A DNA stretch of 64,000 nucleotides from Martinezella lusitana (GCF_010668395.1 NZ_WUEY01000010.1:159762-223761), one strand, 5' to 3'. Shown: positions 41,652 to 50,646, numbered from the stretch's first letter. A program made the numbers and translations. Notes: a model not told the origin generated them from the letters alone.

Positions 41652-42404
41652 ATGCGCATTGTTCTGATCAAAGCCGTTTTGACCGGCTTCCTATCTCTCG
41701 CGGCTTCCCTGGCGATCTGCTTCAGCATCGTTCCTGCTCTCGGCGGCCAGGTTGATGGCCTCGGGTTGATGATGGCCATCCTTTGCCCGCTGACCATAGC
41801 GATCCCCGTTTCCGCCTTCCATTTTCGTCAGTCGGAAAAGCTTCGGAGAGCCGAAGCGCGGGCAGCAGATGCGCTCTTGCGGCTTGCCAGCGCCTATGAG
41901 GAGCTACGGCTGCAGTCACGGCGCGACGGGCTGACGAATGTTCTCAATCGCCAGGCCTTTCAGGAGGATCTGGACGGCTTCGGCAAATCGGGCATGTCGG
42001 GAGGTTTGCTGTTTCTCGATCTCGACCATTTCAAGTCGATCAACGATCGATACGGGCACGCGGCCGGCGATGAGGTTCTGCGCTGTGCAGGTCAGGTGCT
42101 GAATGCCCATTGCGGTCGCGACGACCTCGCGGGCCGCCTGGGAGGCGAGGAGTTTGTGCTTTTCTTTGGCGGACTGTCGGCCGAAGACATGCCCGAACGC
42201 TCCGAGGCGATCAGGCTGGCCATCGCGCATCTGGACGTTCGCGTGTCTTCCGGAGCGATCGTGCGCGTTTCCGTAAGCATCGGCGCGGTATGGTGCGAAG
42301 CAGGCTTCGATGCCGAAAAGTGTCTCGATGCCGCGGACAGGAATCTCTATGCGGCGAAGGCAAACGGCAGGAATATGGTTGCATTCGCCGCTTCCGACGC
42401 GTGA
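41652..42404 (+). CDS. Membrane-anchored diguanylate cyclase (GGDEF)
   Basis: Protein of 250 residues with two membrane segments (about 5-30 and 37-55), a short helical linker (60-88) and one GGDEF domain. The active-site loop is GGEEF (164-168), and 'LDLDHFKSINDRYGHAAGDEVL' gives the Mg-binding Asp and substrate residues, so synthesis of c-di-GMP is expected. The allosteric I-site RxxD, five residues before GGEEF, is absent (the place reads GRDD shifted by one), so product inhibition may be missing. No EAL domain is attached. Expression seems monocistronic with no obvious partner next to it. Confidence 0.92.
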   Translation: MRIVLIKAVLTGFLSLAASLAICFSIVPALGGQVDGLGLMMAILCPLTIAIPVSAFHFRQSEKLRRAEARAADALLRLASAYEELRLQSRRDGLTNVLNRQAFQEDLDGFGKSGMSGGLLFLDLDHFKSINDRYGHAAGDEVLRCAGQVLNAHCGRDDLAGRLGGEEFVLFFGGLSAEDMPERSEAIRLAIAHLDVRVSSGAIVRVSVSIGAVWCEAGFDAEKCLDAADRNLYAAKANGRNMVAFAASDA

Positions 42405-42428
42405 TAGGGACCGGTGAAACTCAATCTG

Positions 42429-42446
42429 AAGGGCTCTGGAGCCTTT
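42429..42446. terminator. Possible terminator between convergent genes
   Basis: AAGGGCT (42429-42435) can pair with AGCCTTT (42440-42446) around CTGG with one G-T pair, followed by a pyrimidine-rich stretch with CTTTCTTC. It lies 25 bp after the cyclase stop. Confidence 0.35.
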
Positions 42447-42581
42447 CCGCCTTTCTTCGAACTGCGAAAACGCTCCATCCTTTTGTTTTCACGCAATGCC
42501 GGACGGAAAACCGTTATGCACCTTTCCTGGAATTGATCGAGGACATCGAGCGTGGAGGGGCCGGCTTCCTGGTGAATGGCG

Positions 42582-43805
42582 CTACGCGATGCATTTCGGA
42601 TCGCGTATCGCGACCTCTTTCGTCATCGGCAGCGCCTTTTCGTAGGTGTGTGGAGCCAGCCGATACGTCAGTACCATGACGATCATCACGTTTGTCAGGT
42701 GGAGCATCCAGCCAGCCTGGTAGCCGCCTGTCAGATCATGCAGAACTGCGACGATCCACGGCGGAATAGCCGCGATCAGGAAGCCGCCGCCCTGCATCAG
42801 GGCCGACAAGGCCCCGGCGTGCGCGGGGACCGCCAGATGGTCGAGCGCCACCACCATCGACAACGCGAAACAACCGCCGAGCCCGGCGCCGATCAATGCG
42901 GCCCAGACCGAGGGCGCAAGCTGTGGCCAGAACCCCAGGCCCGCAAAGCCCGCCGCTTGAAACAGGAGCGTCAGCCATACCCACTTTCTGCGATCGCCGT
43001 CCCGGCCGATCAGCATGGGAAAGAACAGCGCCGACGCGGCCTGGCATACGGCCATGACTGCGAGCAGGCTTCCGCTTGCGGGGCCGCTCCATCCTTGTGC
43101 CTGATAAGACGGCGCCAGCCATGCGACGGCGGAAGAATAACCACCGTTGACGAGCCCGAAACAGGCCATCAGGAGCCAGGTACGCGGGCGCCTGAGCAAT
43201 CCTGAGGCGACATTCCCGGCCGGCCCGGATTGGTCATCCGATGGCAGATAGACCCATGCGAGAAAGACGGCGACCACGGCGGGGATGGCAAGCCACGCGA
43301 GGCCCATGTGCCAGTCGCCTGTCGTGTCGGCGATGAGCGGCGAGACTTTTGCCCCGAATGCGCCGCCGCCCATCAGCATCGAGGAGTAGAGGCCCATGAC
43401 GCGGGCGGCGTTTGCCGGAAACATGCGTTTTATGACGCCCGGGAATACAGCCTGCACGATTGCGACGCCGAAACCGATCACCGCCGCCGTTGCCACCAGC
43501 GCCCAGCCCGAGTTGGAAAAGAGACGCAGGACCGATCCCGTTCCCAGCACGGCAAGCGCCGCGATTATCGACCGGCGTGCGCCTATTCCGCTTTGAAGCG
43601 AGGGGCCGACGAAGGCGACGAGCCCCATCAGGATCATCGGCACAAGCGTCAGAAGGGACATGCCCTGCAGCCCAAGGCCGGTTTCCGCCCGGATATCGGC
43701 GGCAAGCGGCCCGATGCTGGTGATAAAAGGCCTCAAGTTGAGTCCGATGATCGCAACGGCCAGCAGAAGCGGGCCCGTGGAAGTTGGCAGGGTGGTCTTT
43801 TCCAT
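42582..43805 (-). CDS. MFS transporter, CynX/NimT-like
   Basis: Twelve-segment major facilitator of 407 residues. The start 'LLLAVAIIGLNLRPFITSIGPLAADI' is characteristic of the CynX/NimT (cyanate, 2-nitroimidazole) family. It is the last gene of a compact minus-strand operon after the ankyrin and deaminase genes (three bases separate it from the deaminase). It may export or import a nitrogenous base or an analogue handled by the deaminase; the substrate is inferred. Confidence 0.9.
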   Translation of the reverse strand: MEKTTLPTSTGPLLLAVAIIGLNLRPFITSIGPLAADIRAETGLGLQGMSLLTLVPMILMGLVAFVGPSLQSGIGARRSIIAALAVLGTGSVLRLFSNSGWALVATAAVIGFGVAIVQAVFPGVIKRMFPANAARVMGLYSSMLMGGGAFGAKVSPLIADTTGDWHMGLAWLAIPAVVAVFLAWVYLPSDDQSGPAGNVASGLLRRPRTWLLMACFGLVNGGYSSAVAWLAPSYQAQGWSGPASGSLLAVMAVCQAASALFFPMLIGRDGDRRKWVWLTLLFQAAGFAGLGFWPQLAPSVWAALIGAGLGGCFALSMVVALDHLAVPAHAGALSALMQGGGFLIAAIPPWIVAVLHDLTGGYQAGWMLHLTNVMIVMVLTYRLAPHTYEKALPMTKEVAIRDPKCIA

Positions 43806-43808
43806 AAT

Positions 43809-44282
43809 TTAAGCTCGGGTTTCCTGCCGGCGCTTCCAGTCGGCGTAGAGGTCGGGCCGTGATTTCAAGCGAACCGCGACATGATCGATTTTCATCGACT
43901 GCTCGGCGAAGGGCTTGGCCAGATCCTCGTAAATCGCTGCGGTCGAAAGGCCAAACGGCGCGCCGTCATCATTGGAGTAGGCATAGACGACCCGATCTAT
44001 GCCCGCCAGCCGCATCGCCGCCATGCACATGGGGCAGGGGTGGCCGCTAGCATAGACGGTACATCCCTTAAGGCTGGCTGACTGGAGCTTCCGGCTGGCG
44101 AGGCGGATGGCGGTCATCTCCGCGTGAGCCGTCGGATCGTTGGTGCTGAGGATTTCGTTGACGCCGGTTGCGATGACATTGTCGTCTTTAACGACGAGAG
44201 CTCCGAACGGACGACCGCCCTGTTCGGAATTCGAGTAGGCGAGTTCGATCGCTTCGCAAAGGAATGGCGATTCCTTGTTCAT
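43809..44282 (-). CDS. Zinc nucleobase deaminase (guanine/cytosine deaminase-like)
   Basis: CDA-fold deaminase of 157 residues. The zinc motif is HAEMTAI with the catalytic Glu, and PCPMCMAAM with the two Cys ligands; the start 'GGRPFGALVVKDD' and the C-terminal 'SRPDLYADWKRR' resemble bacterial guanine deaminase. ATG 44282 fits the family N-terminus; a longer reading to 44450 enters the ankyrin gene and is rejected. It sits 10 bp after the ankyrin gene and just before the CynX-like transporter. Confidence 0.9.
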   Translation of the reverse strand: MNKESPFLCEAIELAYSNSEQGGRPFGALVVKDDNVIATGVNEILSTNDPTAHAEMTAIRLASRKLQSASLKGCTVYASGHPCPMCMAAMRLAGIDRVVYAYSNDDGAPFGLSTAAIYEDLAKPFAEQSMKIDHVAVRLKSRPDLYADWKRRQETRA

Positions 44283-44292
44283 GGTGGTCTCT

Positions 44293-44964
44293 TTATCTTG
44301 CGCCGGCTTTGAGGAGAATGTCGGCGATTGTCGCGTAGCCGCGACTGCGGGCGAGCTGGAGAGGCGTCGCTCCTTCACCGTCGGCAAGATTGACGTCGGC
44401 CTTCGCATCGACCAGGGCTTGAACGATCTGCTGATGCCGTTCTCCGCCATCGCTCAAGATGATGGCCTCGATCAGGGCGGTCCAGCCGAGGTTGTTGACG
44501 TGGTCCACATCGACGCCCGCTTCGATCAACGCTCGAACCGTCTCGACATGCCCGCGTTCCGAAGCCGGGATGAGGGCTGTGCCGCCGAACCGGTTCGTGC
44601 TTTTGAGATCCGCACCATGGCCAAGCGTCATCTTCAGAATTTCAAGATGGCCGCGCGCTCCGGCATACAGATAGGGGCTGTCCAGGATCATGTCCTTGGC
44701 GTTCACGTCCGCGCCGGCCTCGATCAACGCCTTGGCCGCCTCGATATTGTTTTTATGTGTTGCCACCAGCAGCGGGGTTTCGCCCGATTTGTTTCGCGCA
44801 TCGATATCCACGCCGCCGGCAAGAAGTGTCCGGATCTCGCCGATATCATCGCTGGAAGCCGCCGCAAATAGCTTTGCCTCGCTCATTGTCCGTTCCGATG
44901 CAAAAAGCGGAGTAACGATAAATGTCATGAAGACCATAACGCTGATAGCGAGTCTTCTTCGCAC
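44293..44964 (-). CDS. Secreted ankyrin-repeat protein
   Basis: Protein of 223 residues with a signal peptide (about 1-23, cleavage near LFA-SE), so probably periplasmic. About five ankyrin repeats follow, for example 'SGETPLLVATHKNNIEAAKALIEAGADV' and 'LGWTALIEAIILSDG', each about 33-38 residues. Ankyrin proteins of this size often protect or inhibit partner enzymes. It is the first gene of the ankyrin-deaminase-MFS operon, and a LysR gene diverges from it across 403 bp. Confidence 0.9.
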   Translation of the reverse strand: MRRRLAISVMVFMTFIVTPLFASERTMSEAKLFAAASSDDIGEIRTLLAGGVDIDARNKSGETPLLVATHKNNIEAAKALIEAGADVNAKDMILDSPYLYAGARGHLEILKMTLGHGADLKSTNRFGGTALIPASERGHVETVRALIEAGVDVDHVNNLGWTALIEAIILSDGGERHQQIVQALVDAKADVNLADGEGATPLQLARSRGYATIADILLKAGAR

Positions 44965-45367
44965 CTATCATCTCCTCCTGTTTTCAATAGTGTTTAGGGG
45001 GCGGCGGCCGATACGCCGCTTCAACGTGCCTTTGGGCTTATCGACTGCCGCGATTGCCAGAACCTCGGCAAAGCCGCATTGCGCAGGCGGCAGGAAACAT
45101 CGGTTTCGTCATCACAACTCTCTTGATTGTCATGTTTGCGTGCGGCCCGATTGTCCTGAACAGATAGTCCGGCTCGAGGGGCTGGACTCGCCTGGTCGCA
45201 GCTGGGCGGCGCGGGAGCCGGCTCGAATGTAGGTGAAATTGCCGACATTCTGAAATTAAATGTTTCCATAGATCATATTCATATTGTGCATGATACAAGG
45301 ATAGGATGTGGATGTGAAAAGTTCGGATAGCATGTCGCAACCCGATCATTCGAAGGTCTGATGGATT
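44965..45367. other. Divergent intergenic region before LysR gene
   Basis: A 403-bp stretch with no gene I trust. It contains ATCAT (45272-45276) and ATGAT (45290-45294), a 5-bp inverted repeat spaced by 13, about 75-95 bp before the LysR start and possibly part of its binding site. A minus-strand ORF (45021-45269) begins beside it but has no family resemblance or ribosome site. Confidence 0.5.
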
Positions 45368-46225
45368 ATGTTGGATCAACGCCTGTTGCGCGCCTTTGTC
45401 ACCATAGCGGATACCGGAAGCTTCACCGCCGCCGCCGAGCGGCTGCACATGACCCAATCGACGATCAGCCAGCAGCTCGGCCGTCTCGAGCAGGCGGTCG
45501 ACCGCGTCCTTATCGATCGAACGGATCGACCCGTCAGGGCGACGGAGGCAGGCGAGCGGCTTCTAGGCTACGCCCGGCGCATTCTCTCTTTGCAACACGA
45601 GGCTGAAACGCTGCTTGCCGATCCTGCCGGCACGGCCGCTATTCGTATTGGACTTCCAGACGACATCGTCACCTTGCCGATGAGCGAAACCTTCGCGTCC
45701 TTTTCGGAAGCGCATCGCGAGATCCGCCTCGATGTGACGACCGGTCTCAGCCGTGATCTTACCCGACGCTTTCGCACTGGGGAGTTCGACATCGTGGTCG
45801 TCAAGGAGACGACGGCAAGCGCCGATCATCGGGCGAGCTTTCCGGAGGCCGTGGGCTGGTTTGAAAGTGCAAAAGCGCCCCGCATCTGGGTCGATCCCAT
45901 TCCGCTGGTCGCTTTTTCCGTGGGTGGTCTCTATCGTGAAACGATGTTCGAGCGTCTGGAACGTGAACGCCGCCGCTTCTATGTCGCCTTTACCAGCACA
46001 AGTCTCAATAGCGTGCTTGTTGCCGTCGAAGCCGGCCTTGGCATCTCCCTGATTCCGATCAGCACGGTCAAGGACTATGATATCCGGCCGGCGGGGTTTC
46101 TGGGTATGGAGACGGCAATGGTCACGTCGATCTACTCCTGGGAGAAGACCGGCCGTGTTGCCGAGCTTGTCGAGCTCATGTCCGCGGTCCTGGCCGAGCG
46201 TTATCAACTCTCCGCACGATCATGA
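45368..46225 (+). CDS. LysR-family transcriptional regulator
   Basis: Regulator of 285 residues. The N-terminal winged helix reads 'LLRAFVTIADTGSFTAAAERLHMTQSTISQQLGRLE' (about 5-40), followed by a two-lobed effector domain ('IRIGLPDDIVTLPMSETFASF', 'VAVEAGLGISLIPISTV'). It diverges from the ankyrin-deaminase-MFS operon, which it probably controls. A strong bidirectional terminator follows the gene. Confidence 0.92.
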   Translation: MLDQRLLRAFVTIADTGSFTAAAERLHMTQSTISQQLGRLEQAVDRVLIDRTDRPVRATEAGERLLGYARRILSLQHEAETLLADPAGTAAIRIGLPDDIVTLPMSETFASFSEAHREIRLDVTTGLSRDLTRRFRTGEFDIVVVKETTASADHRASFPEAVGWFESAKAPRIWVDPIPLVAFSVGGLYRETMFERLERERRRFYVAFTSTSLNSVLVAVEAGLGISLIPISTVKDYDIRPAGFLGMETAMVTSIYSWEKTGRVAELVELMSAVLAERYQLSARS

Positions 46226-46239
46226 TCGCAGACGGATGA

Positions 46240-46264
46240 AAAGCCGGAGCATGGCTCCGGCTTT
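46240..46264. terminator. Bidirectional intrinsic terminator
   Basis: AAAGCCGGAGC (46240-46250) and GCTCCGGCTTT (46254-46264) form a perfect 11-bp stem with an ATG loop. Ts follow on the plus strand and the A run before it gives Us on the minus strand. It separates the convergent LysR gene and the small secreted protein gene. Confidence 0.85.
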
Positions 46265-46291
46265 CTGTGTATTTTATCGTCGCGTCGATGC

Positions 46292-46594
46292 TTAGTTGTT
46301 CAAGGCGCCGCCGATGATCGCACCGAGTGCAAATGCGGCTGCAGGATACCAGAGGCCGTCGCTGTGGCGACGATAGCCGGGCCGCCGATCGCGGTAACCC
46401 TGATAGCCGTGATAGTAACCGCGCACGTCCTTGCCGCGATGCGGTCCCCATCCGGGACGTCCGGGTCCGTGCGGGGGAGCGTTGCGATGCACGTCTCCAT
46501 GACGGTCATGGTGGCGACGGGGCCATTCCTGCGCATTGGCAAGAGGCGCTGCGAGCGTTGCAGCGGCAACGACGGCAATGAAAATCTTCTTCAT
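46292..46594 (-). CDS. Small secreted His/Gly/Arg-rich protein, BA14K/RcnB-like
   Basis: A 100-residue protein with a signal peptide (about 1-21, cleavage at ANA-QE), a middle segment rich in His, Arg, Gly and Tyr (for example 'HRNAPPHGPGRPGWGPHRG') and a hydrophobic C-terminal stretch 'AFALGAIIGGALNN'. This build is common among small periplasmic or envelope proteins of Rhizobiales; the C-terminus resembles BA14K proteins. Metal binding by the His-rich part is possible but unproven. Confidence 0.78.
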   Translation of the reverse strand: MKKIFIAVVAAATLAAPLANAQEWPRRHHDRHGDVHRNAPPHGPGRPGWGPHRGKDVRGYYHGYQGYRDRRPGYRRHSDGLWYPAAAFALGAIIGGALNN

Positions 46595-46850
46595 CGGTAC
46601 TTCCTTGTTATTGGCAAGGCGACCTTAGTAATCATAAGGTGAACGAGGAGTAAAATTTCTCCCTTAAATGTTGCGCCTGAAGGATTCCACGCCTTCTATG
46701 TGTGTCTTCAAATCGGGTCGTCGGGCTGGATGACGAGCGCCGATGTTCGCCTGTGGCGCGAGCGCAGAAGACATAGAAGCATCCTTGCACGCTCGATACA
46801 GCCGGCTGTTGGGATTGTTTCGGCCTTCGTATCCTTCCCGTTGCGGTGTC

Positions 46851-47780
46851 TCAATCATGGGCATGGCTCGCAGGCGGATCGAGGCGGCGCTTCAACCCGC
46901 GTGTCGCGAAATCGAGAAAGACCCTTACCTTCTGCGGAACCAGCCCGCGTGACGGGTAAAGAATGCTGATGGGCCAGGGGTCTTGTTCGGCCTCGTCGAG
47001 CACTGTTTTCAAGAGCCCTTGCGCGACGAGATCCTGAACCTGGTATGAGAGCACGCGAACCAGGCCGAGCCCGGCGACGGCGGCATCTATGGCGGCTTCC
47101 GCTGTGTTGACGGCAAGGCGCGAATGAATTGCTACATTCTCTTCGGATCGGTCCTTTCGAAAGGACCATGACTGCGTCGACATCAAGCCTTCGAAGCTGA
47201 CGCAGACATGTTGTTGCAGGTCATCCGGTTTCTGGGGACTGCCATGCTCCATCAAATAGCCGGGGCTGGCGCAGATGACGCGCCGGGTCGTTCCGATATT
47301 GCGTGACAGAAGGCTGCTGTCGGGTGGCTTGCCGATGCGCACTGCCAGGTCCACATGCTCCTCGGGAAGATCGAAAAGCCGGTCCGACTGGACCAGGCGA
47401 ACGTCGATCTCGGGATAAGTCTTCAAAAATTCGACAATGACGGGAAGGAGATGCAGCCGGCCGAAGACAAGCGGCGCCGTGACGACGAGATTGCCCTTCG
47501 GCGCACGAAACTCGCCGGACGCCAGACGCTCGGCTTCCGTTACATCCTCCAGGATGCGGCGGCACGCGGACGTGTAGTCCCTTCCGATTTCCGTCAGGAT
47601 CAGGCCGCGTCCCGCGCGCTGGAAAAGGCGTGTTCCCAGATGTGCCTCAAGTTCCGAAATCTTGCGGCTGACGGTGGCAAGCGGAAGATCAAGTCTGCGC
47701 GACGCTGCCGAGAGACTGCCCTCATCGGCGACAGATACGAGGATCGACATGGCTTCGAGGCGGTCTGGCATGATTTCCAT
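46851..47780 (-). CDS. LysR-family transcriptional regulator
   Basis: Regulator of 309 residues. 'SILVSVADEGSLSAASRRLDLPLATVSRKISELE' is the winged helix; the effector domain has 'GNLVVTAPLVFGRLHLLPVIVEFL' and 'LVQSDRLFDLPEEHVDLAVRIG', as in the CrgA/AaeR-type subgroup. Start at 47780 or ATG 47771. It diverges from the AhpD-like gene over 91 bp, which with the PNPOx-like gene downstream is its likely target. Confidence 0.92.
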   Translation of the reverse strand: MEIMPDRLEAMSILVSVADEGSLSAASRRLDLPLATVSRKISELEAHLGTRLFQRAGRGLILTEIGRDYTSACRRILEDVTEAERLASGEFRAPKGNLVVTAPLVFGRLHLLPVIVEFLKTYPEIDVRLVQSDRLFDLPEEHVDLAVRIGKPPDSSLLSRNIGTTRRVICASPGYLMEHGSPQKPDDLQQHVCVSFEGLMSTQSWSFRKDRSEENVAIHSRLAVNTAEAAIDAAVAGLGLVRVLSYQVQDLVAQGLLKTVLDEAEQDPWPISILYPSRGLVPQKVRVFLDFATRGLKRRLDPPASHAHD

Positions 47781-47871
47781 AAAATGAGAGGATCATTCCC
47801 ATTTATAGACGATAGTCGCGGAATTCGAAAGTATCTAACTTTTGTTGCGGGTCACGAAGAAAGGAAATCCC

Positions 47872-48423
47872 ATGTCCCGCATTGCCATTCCCGCCTCTAT
47901 CGAAGCGGCACCGTCGGCATCACAGCCCCTGCTGAACGCCGTCAAGCAACAACTCGGCGTCGCGCCGAATCTCTTTCGCCTGATGGCGGTGAGTCCCCAG
48001 TCGCTGGAAGGCCACCTTGGTCTTTTTGGGGCGCTTTCAAAGGGCAAGCTCTCGGTCCAGACACGGAACCGCATAGCGCTGGCGGTCGCCGAGGTTAACG
48101 GTTGCGACTATTGCCTTTCGGCACATAGCTATCTCGGCGAGACCCTGGCCAAACTAAGCGCATCCGAAATGGAAGCAAATCGGCAGGGACGGTCCACCGA
48201 TCCGAAGGCCGAGGCCGCGATCATCTTCGCGGTCAAGGTTGCGCGCGAGCGCGGCAGCGTCACACAGGACGACGTGGAGGCCGTCAGGGCTGCGGGCTAC
48301 GACGATGCCCAGATCATCGAGATCGTGCTGCATGTCGCCCTGAATACATGGACAAACTACATCAACAAGGTCGCCGACACGGACATCGACTTTCCGATTG
48401 TCAGGGCCGGAAAAGCCGTCTGA
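47872..48423 (+). CDS. AhpD-like carboxymuconolactone decarboxylase-family protein
   Basis: Protein of 183 residues with the AhpD core: 'LALAVAEVNGCDYCLSAHSYLG' region (reads IALAVAEVNGCDYC then LSAHSYLG) contains the redox CxxC and the proton-relay His. Such proteins act as alkylhydroperoxidases or thiol-redox partners. ATG 47872 has AAGGAAA upstream and is preferred to TTG 47842. It is divergent from a LysR gene and followed by a hairpin and a PNPOx-like gene, an arrangement that suggests an electrophile or peroxide response. Confidence 0.88.
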   Translation: MSRIAIPASIEAAPSASQPLLNAVKQQLGVAPNLFRLMAVSPQSLEGHLGLFGALSKGKLSVQTRNRIALAVAEVNGCDYCLSAHSYLGETLAKLSASEMEANRQGRSTDPKAEAAIIFAVKVARERGSVTQDDVEAVRAAGYDDAQIIEIVLHVALNTWTNYINKVADTDIDFPIVRAGKAV

Positions 48424-48428
48424 TGCCG

Positions 48429-48454
48429 GCCGGCCGCTCGTTTGTGCGGCCGGC
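48429..48454. terminator. Strong hairpin after the AhpD-like gene
   Basis: GCCGGCCGC (48429-48437) and GCGGCCGGC (48446-48454) form a 9-bp GC stem with an 8-base loop starting six bases after the stop. No T run follows, so it may attenuate or stabilise mRNA rather than terminate. Confidence 0.5.
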
Positions 48455-48498
48455 ATATCTCTGTGATCGACAACAACCCCTGCCCAATCAGGTGAACC

Positions 48499-49143
48499 AT
48501 GTCCGAGACGAATTCTGGCCATGCCAGCGATATAGCGTTCAGTCCAATAGTGAAGGCGATCCAGGTTCGCAAAGGATCCCGGCGGGCCTATGAACGAATG
48601 GAGACGGGAGGTTCGTGGCAGACGGCAATCTCGACGGACCTGAAGGCCTTCATCGAAAGCCGGACGACCGCTTTCCTGGCGACGGCGAATGCCGAAGGCC
48701 AGCCCTATGTTCAACACCGTGGCGGGCCGCCGGGTTTCCTGAGGGTTCTCGACACCAAGACCATCGCGTTCGTCGATTTTGCCGGAAACCGTCAGTACAT
48801 CACGCAGGGGAACCTGGAAGAGAATCCGAAGGCCCATCTTTTCCTCATCGACTATGCCTATCGCCAGCGCGTCAAGATCTGGGGAAAGGCAAGGGTGGTC
48901 GAAGGAGACGAAGCGCTGGCCGGGCGGCTGTTTCCGGAGGGGTACAAGGCGCGCGTCGAGCAGGTGATCCTGTTCGATGTCGCGGCTTGGGATGCCAACT
49001 GTCCCCAGCACATTCCGCAGATGTTCGAGGCAGCGGCGGTCCAGGCGGCGTTGGCCGAGAAAGACGGCGTGATTGCCAGGCTCGAACAGCAGATCCATCA
49101 GCTGGAGCTTGAGCGCAATCGCGCTGCTTCCGCCCAGCAATAA
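48499..49143 (+). CDS. Pyridoxamine-5'-phosphate-oxidase-family FMN-binding protein
   Basis: Split-barrel flavoprotein of 214 residues. 'FIESRTTAFLATANAEGQPYVQHRGGPPGFLRVLD' (about 50-85) is the FMN-binding beta region; 'GNRQYITQGNLEENPKAHLFLIDY' is also conserved. The tail (about 175-210) is a predicted coiled coil rich in Ala, Glu and Gln that may dimerise. Enzyme activity is uncertain: many such proteins reduce quinone-like or F420-like substrates or bind flavin or haem. It is 75 bp after the AhpD-like gene. Confidence 0.88.
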   Translation: MSETNSGHASDIAFSPIVKAIQVRKGSRRAYERMETGGSWQTAISTDLKAFIESRTTAFLATANAEGQPYVQHRGGPPGFLRVLDTKTIAFVDFAGNRQYITQGNLEENPKAHLFLIDYAYRQRVKIWGKARVVEGDEALAGRLFPEGYKARVEQVILFDVAAWDANCPQHIPQMFEAAAVQAALAEKDGVIARLEQQIHQLELERNRAASAQQ

Positions 49144-49185
49144 AAGATAGCGCGTCGGCGACTTGGAGGCCATCGATGCCGGGGG

Positions 49186-49539
49186 CTAGCGGCTGCCGAT
49201 GAAATCACTGAGCACCACGGCGTTATTGTGCTCGGTGTCCTTGGCGCCGTAAAGAAGCGTTGCCGTCGATCCGCCGATCTTTCGCCTGAGTTCATCGACG
49301 GCCACCGGATTGCTCTGGAGTTCGGCAAGGTAGCGCTGGCGAAACGCGTCCCACCTGTCGGGATCGTGACCGAACCAGCGTCGAAGCTCGGCACTGGGCG
49401 CTATGTCCTTCAGCCAGAGGTCGATATGCGCTTCCTCCTTGCTGACGCCGCGGGGCCATAGCCGATCGACAAGGATGCGCGTTCCGTCTTCCTCGGCTGC
49501 GGGTTCGTAGATTCGTTTGATCTGCAATGTCATGTCCAA
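49186..49539 (-). CDS. DUF488-family protein
   Basis: Small protein of 117 residues. The family pattern 'RILVDRLWPRGVSKEEAHIDLWLKDIAPS' near residues 20-50 and 'TLLYGAKDTEHNNAVVL' near the end are clear. The molecular function of DUF488 is unknown. It stands alone on the minus strand. Confidence 0.88.
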   Translation of the reverse strand: MDMTLQIKRIYEPAAEEDGTRILVDRLWPRGVSKEEAHIDLWLKDIAPSAELRRWFGHDPDRWDAFRQRYLAELQSNPVAVDELRRKIGGSTATLLYGAKDTEHNNAVVLSDFIGSR

Positions 49540-49746
49540 GCTTTCGCCTTCAATGCATACCGAACCATCGGCTTCCTCAATCAGATGTCTCTCGCTCGAA
49601 GTCTTTCAAGATGACCTGTATCGGGCGTCATGCTCTTGTGGATCGTGACCTGACAATACAGGCTGAACAAGCAAATTTCACCTCGGCCTCGGTGCTGACG
49701 GCGCCGAGGCTATTCCATTGAACGGATATCGACGGCGTCGGCCCTG

Positions 49747-50646
49747 CTAGTATTGGGCGCTCTTCTTGCGCGCGCCCTCCATGCGGCGTTCCCACAGGAC
49801 GAGCAGCAGGCTCGAGGCGATGATGAGAAGTGCGCCGACGAAGACATTCGCGGCCGGGATCTCGGCCCAGATCAAGTACCCGTAAATGAAGGCCCATACG
49901 AGGCCGCTATATTCGATCGGCGCAAGCGTGGAAGCGGGGGCGTATCGGAAACCTTCGTAGAGCAGGAATTGCCCGATGGTCGAGATGACGCCAAGCCCCA
50001 GCATGAGCGCCCAGCCGCTGACATCAGGCGTTTTCCATATCCACGGAAATGACAGCGCGCAGGCTATCCCGAACAGCAGGCTCGTGGCGTACATCTGGGT
50101 GAGCGTCGTCTCGCTTCGGCTGACGAGGCGGATGAGGATCGTGCTCCACGCCCAGCAGAAACCCGCAACCACACACATCAGAGCGGGCACGAGGTTTGGA
50201 GAATGACTGGGATTTGCGGCGATCGCGACACCGATGAAGCCGCCTATGCAGGCGATCCAGCGACCCGCGCCTATCTTCTCCTTGAGGATGAAGATCGACA
50301 GGACCATGACGATAATGGGCGCCGAGAAATAAAGCGTCGTGAGTTCGGCCAGGCCCAAATGGCGGGCCGCGTTGTAGAACAGGAGCCAGGCAAGCAGCAT
50401 CAATGCAGCGCGCAGAACGACCGTGCCCCGATATGGGCTCTGGAAGATCGACGGGTGGCGCCGGTAGCGCACGAGCACGCCGGCGACCACGACGATGACG
50501 AGGCTGCGCATGAAAAGGATCTCCGGCACTTCATAGCTGGCGACAAGCCACTTCACCATCGCATCCTGCAGCGCGAAGCAGGCATAGCCGGCGCAGGCGA
50601 GCGCGATGCCGGCAATCGGGCCTTTCTCGGGTTTTCCGGAAATCAT
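49747..50646 (-). CDS. DMT-superfamily (EamA) transporter
   Basis: Ten-segment drug/metabolite transporter of 299 residues formed from two EamA repeats. 'ALACAGYACFALQDAMVKWL' begins the first repeat and 'PALMCVVAGFCWAWSTILI' the second; 'GFRYAPASTLAPIEYSGLVWAF' is typical for the second-half loop. ATG 50646 with GAGG four bases upstream is preferred to TTG 50658. Substrate unknown; relatives export amino acids, S-adenosylmethionine or metabolites. Confidence 0.88.
   Translation of the reverse strand: MISGKPEKGPIAGIALACAGYACFALQDAMVKWLVASYEVPEILFMRSLVIVVVAGVLVRYRRHPSIFQSPYRGTVVLRAALMLLAWLLFYNAARHLGLAELTTLYFSAPIIVMVLSIFILKEKIGAGRWIACIGGFIGVAIAANPSHSPNLVPALMCVVAGFCWAWSTILIRLVSRSETTLTQMYATSLLFGIACALSFPWIWKTPDVSGWALMLGLGVISTIGQFLLYEGFRYAPASTLAPIEYSGLVWAFIYGYLIWAEIPAANVFVGALLIIASSLLLVLWERRMEGARKKSAQY

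Noticed and set aside
45021..45269. 82-codon minus-strand ORF divergent from the first LysR gene
   Set aside because: Its position is suggestive, but it has no ribosome site, no family resemblance and runs against the AT/GC pattern of coding DNA; it may be a gene remnant but cannot be supported.
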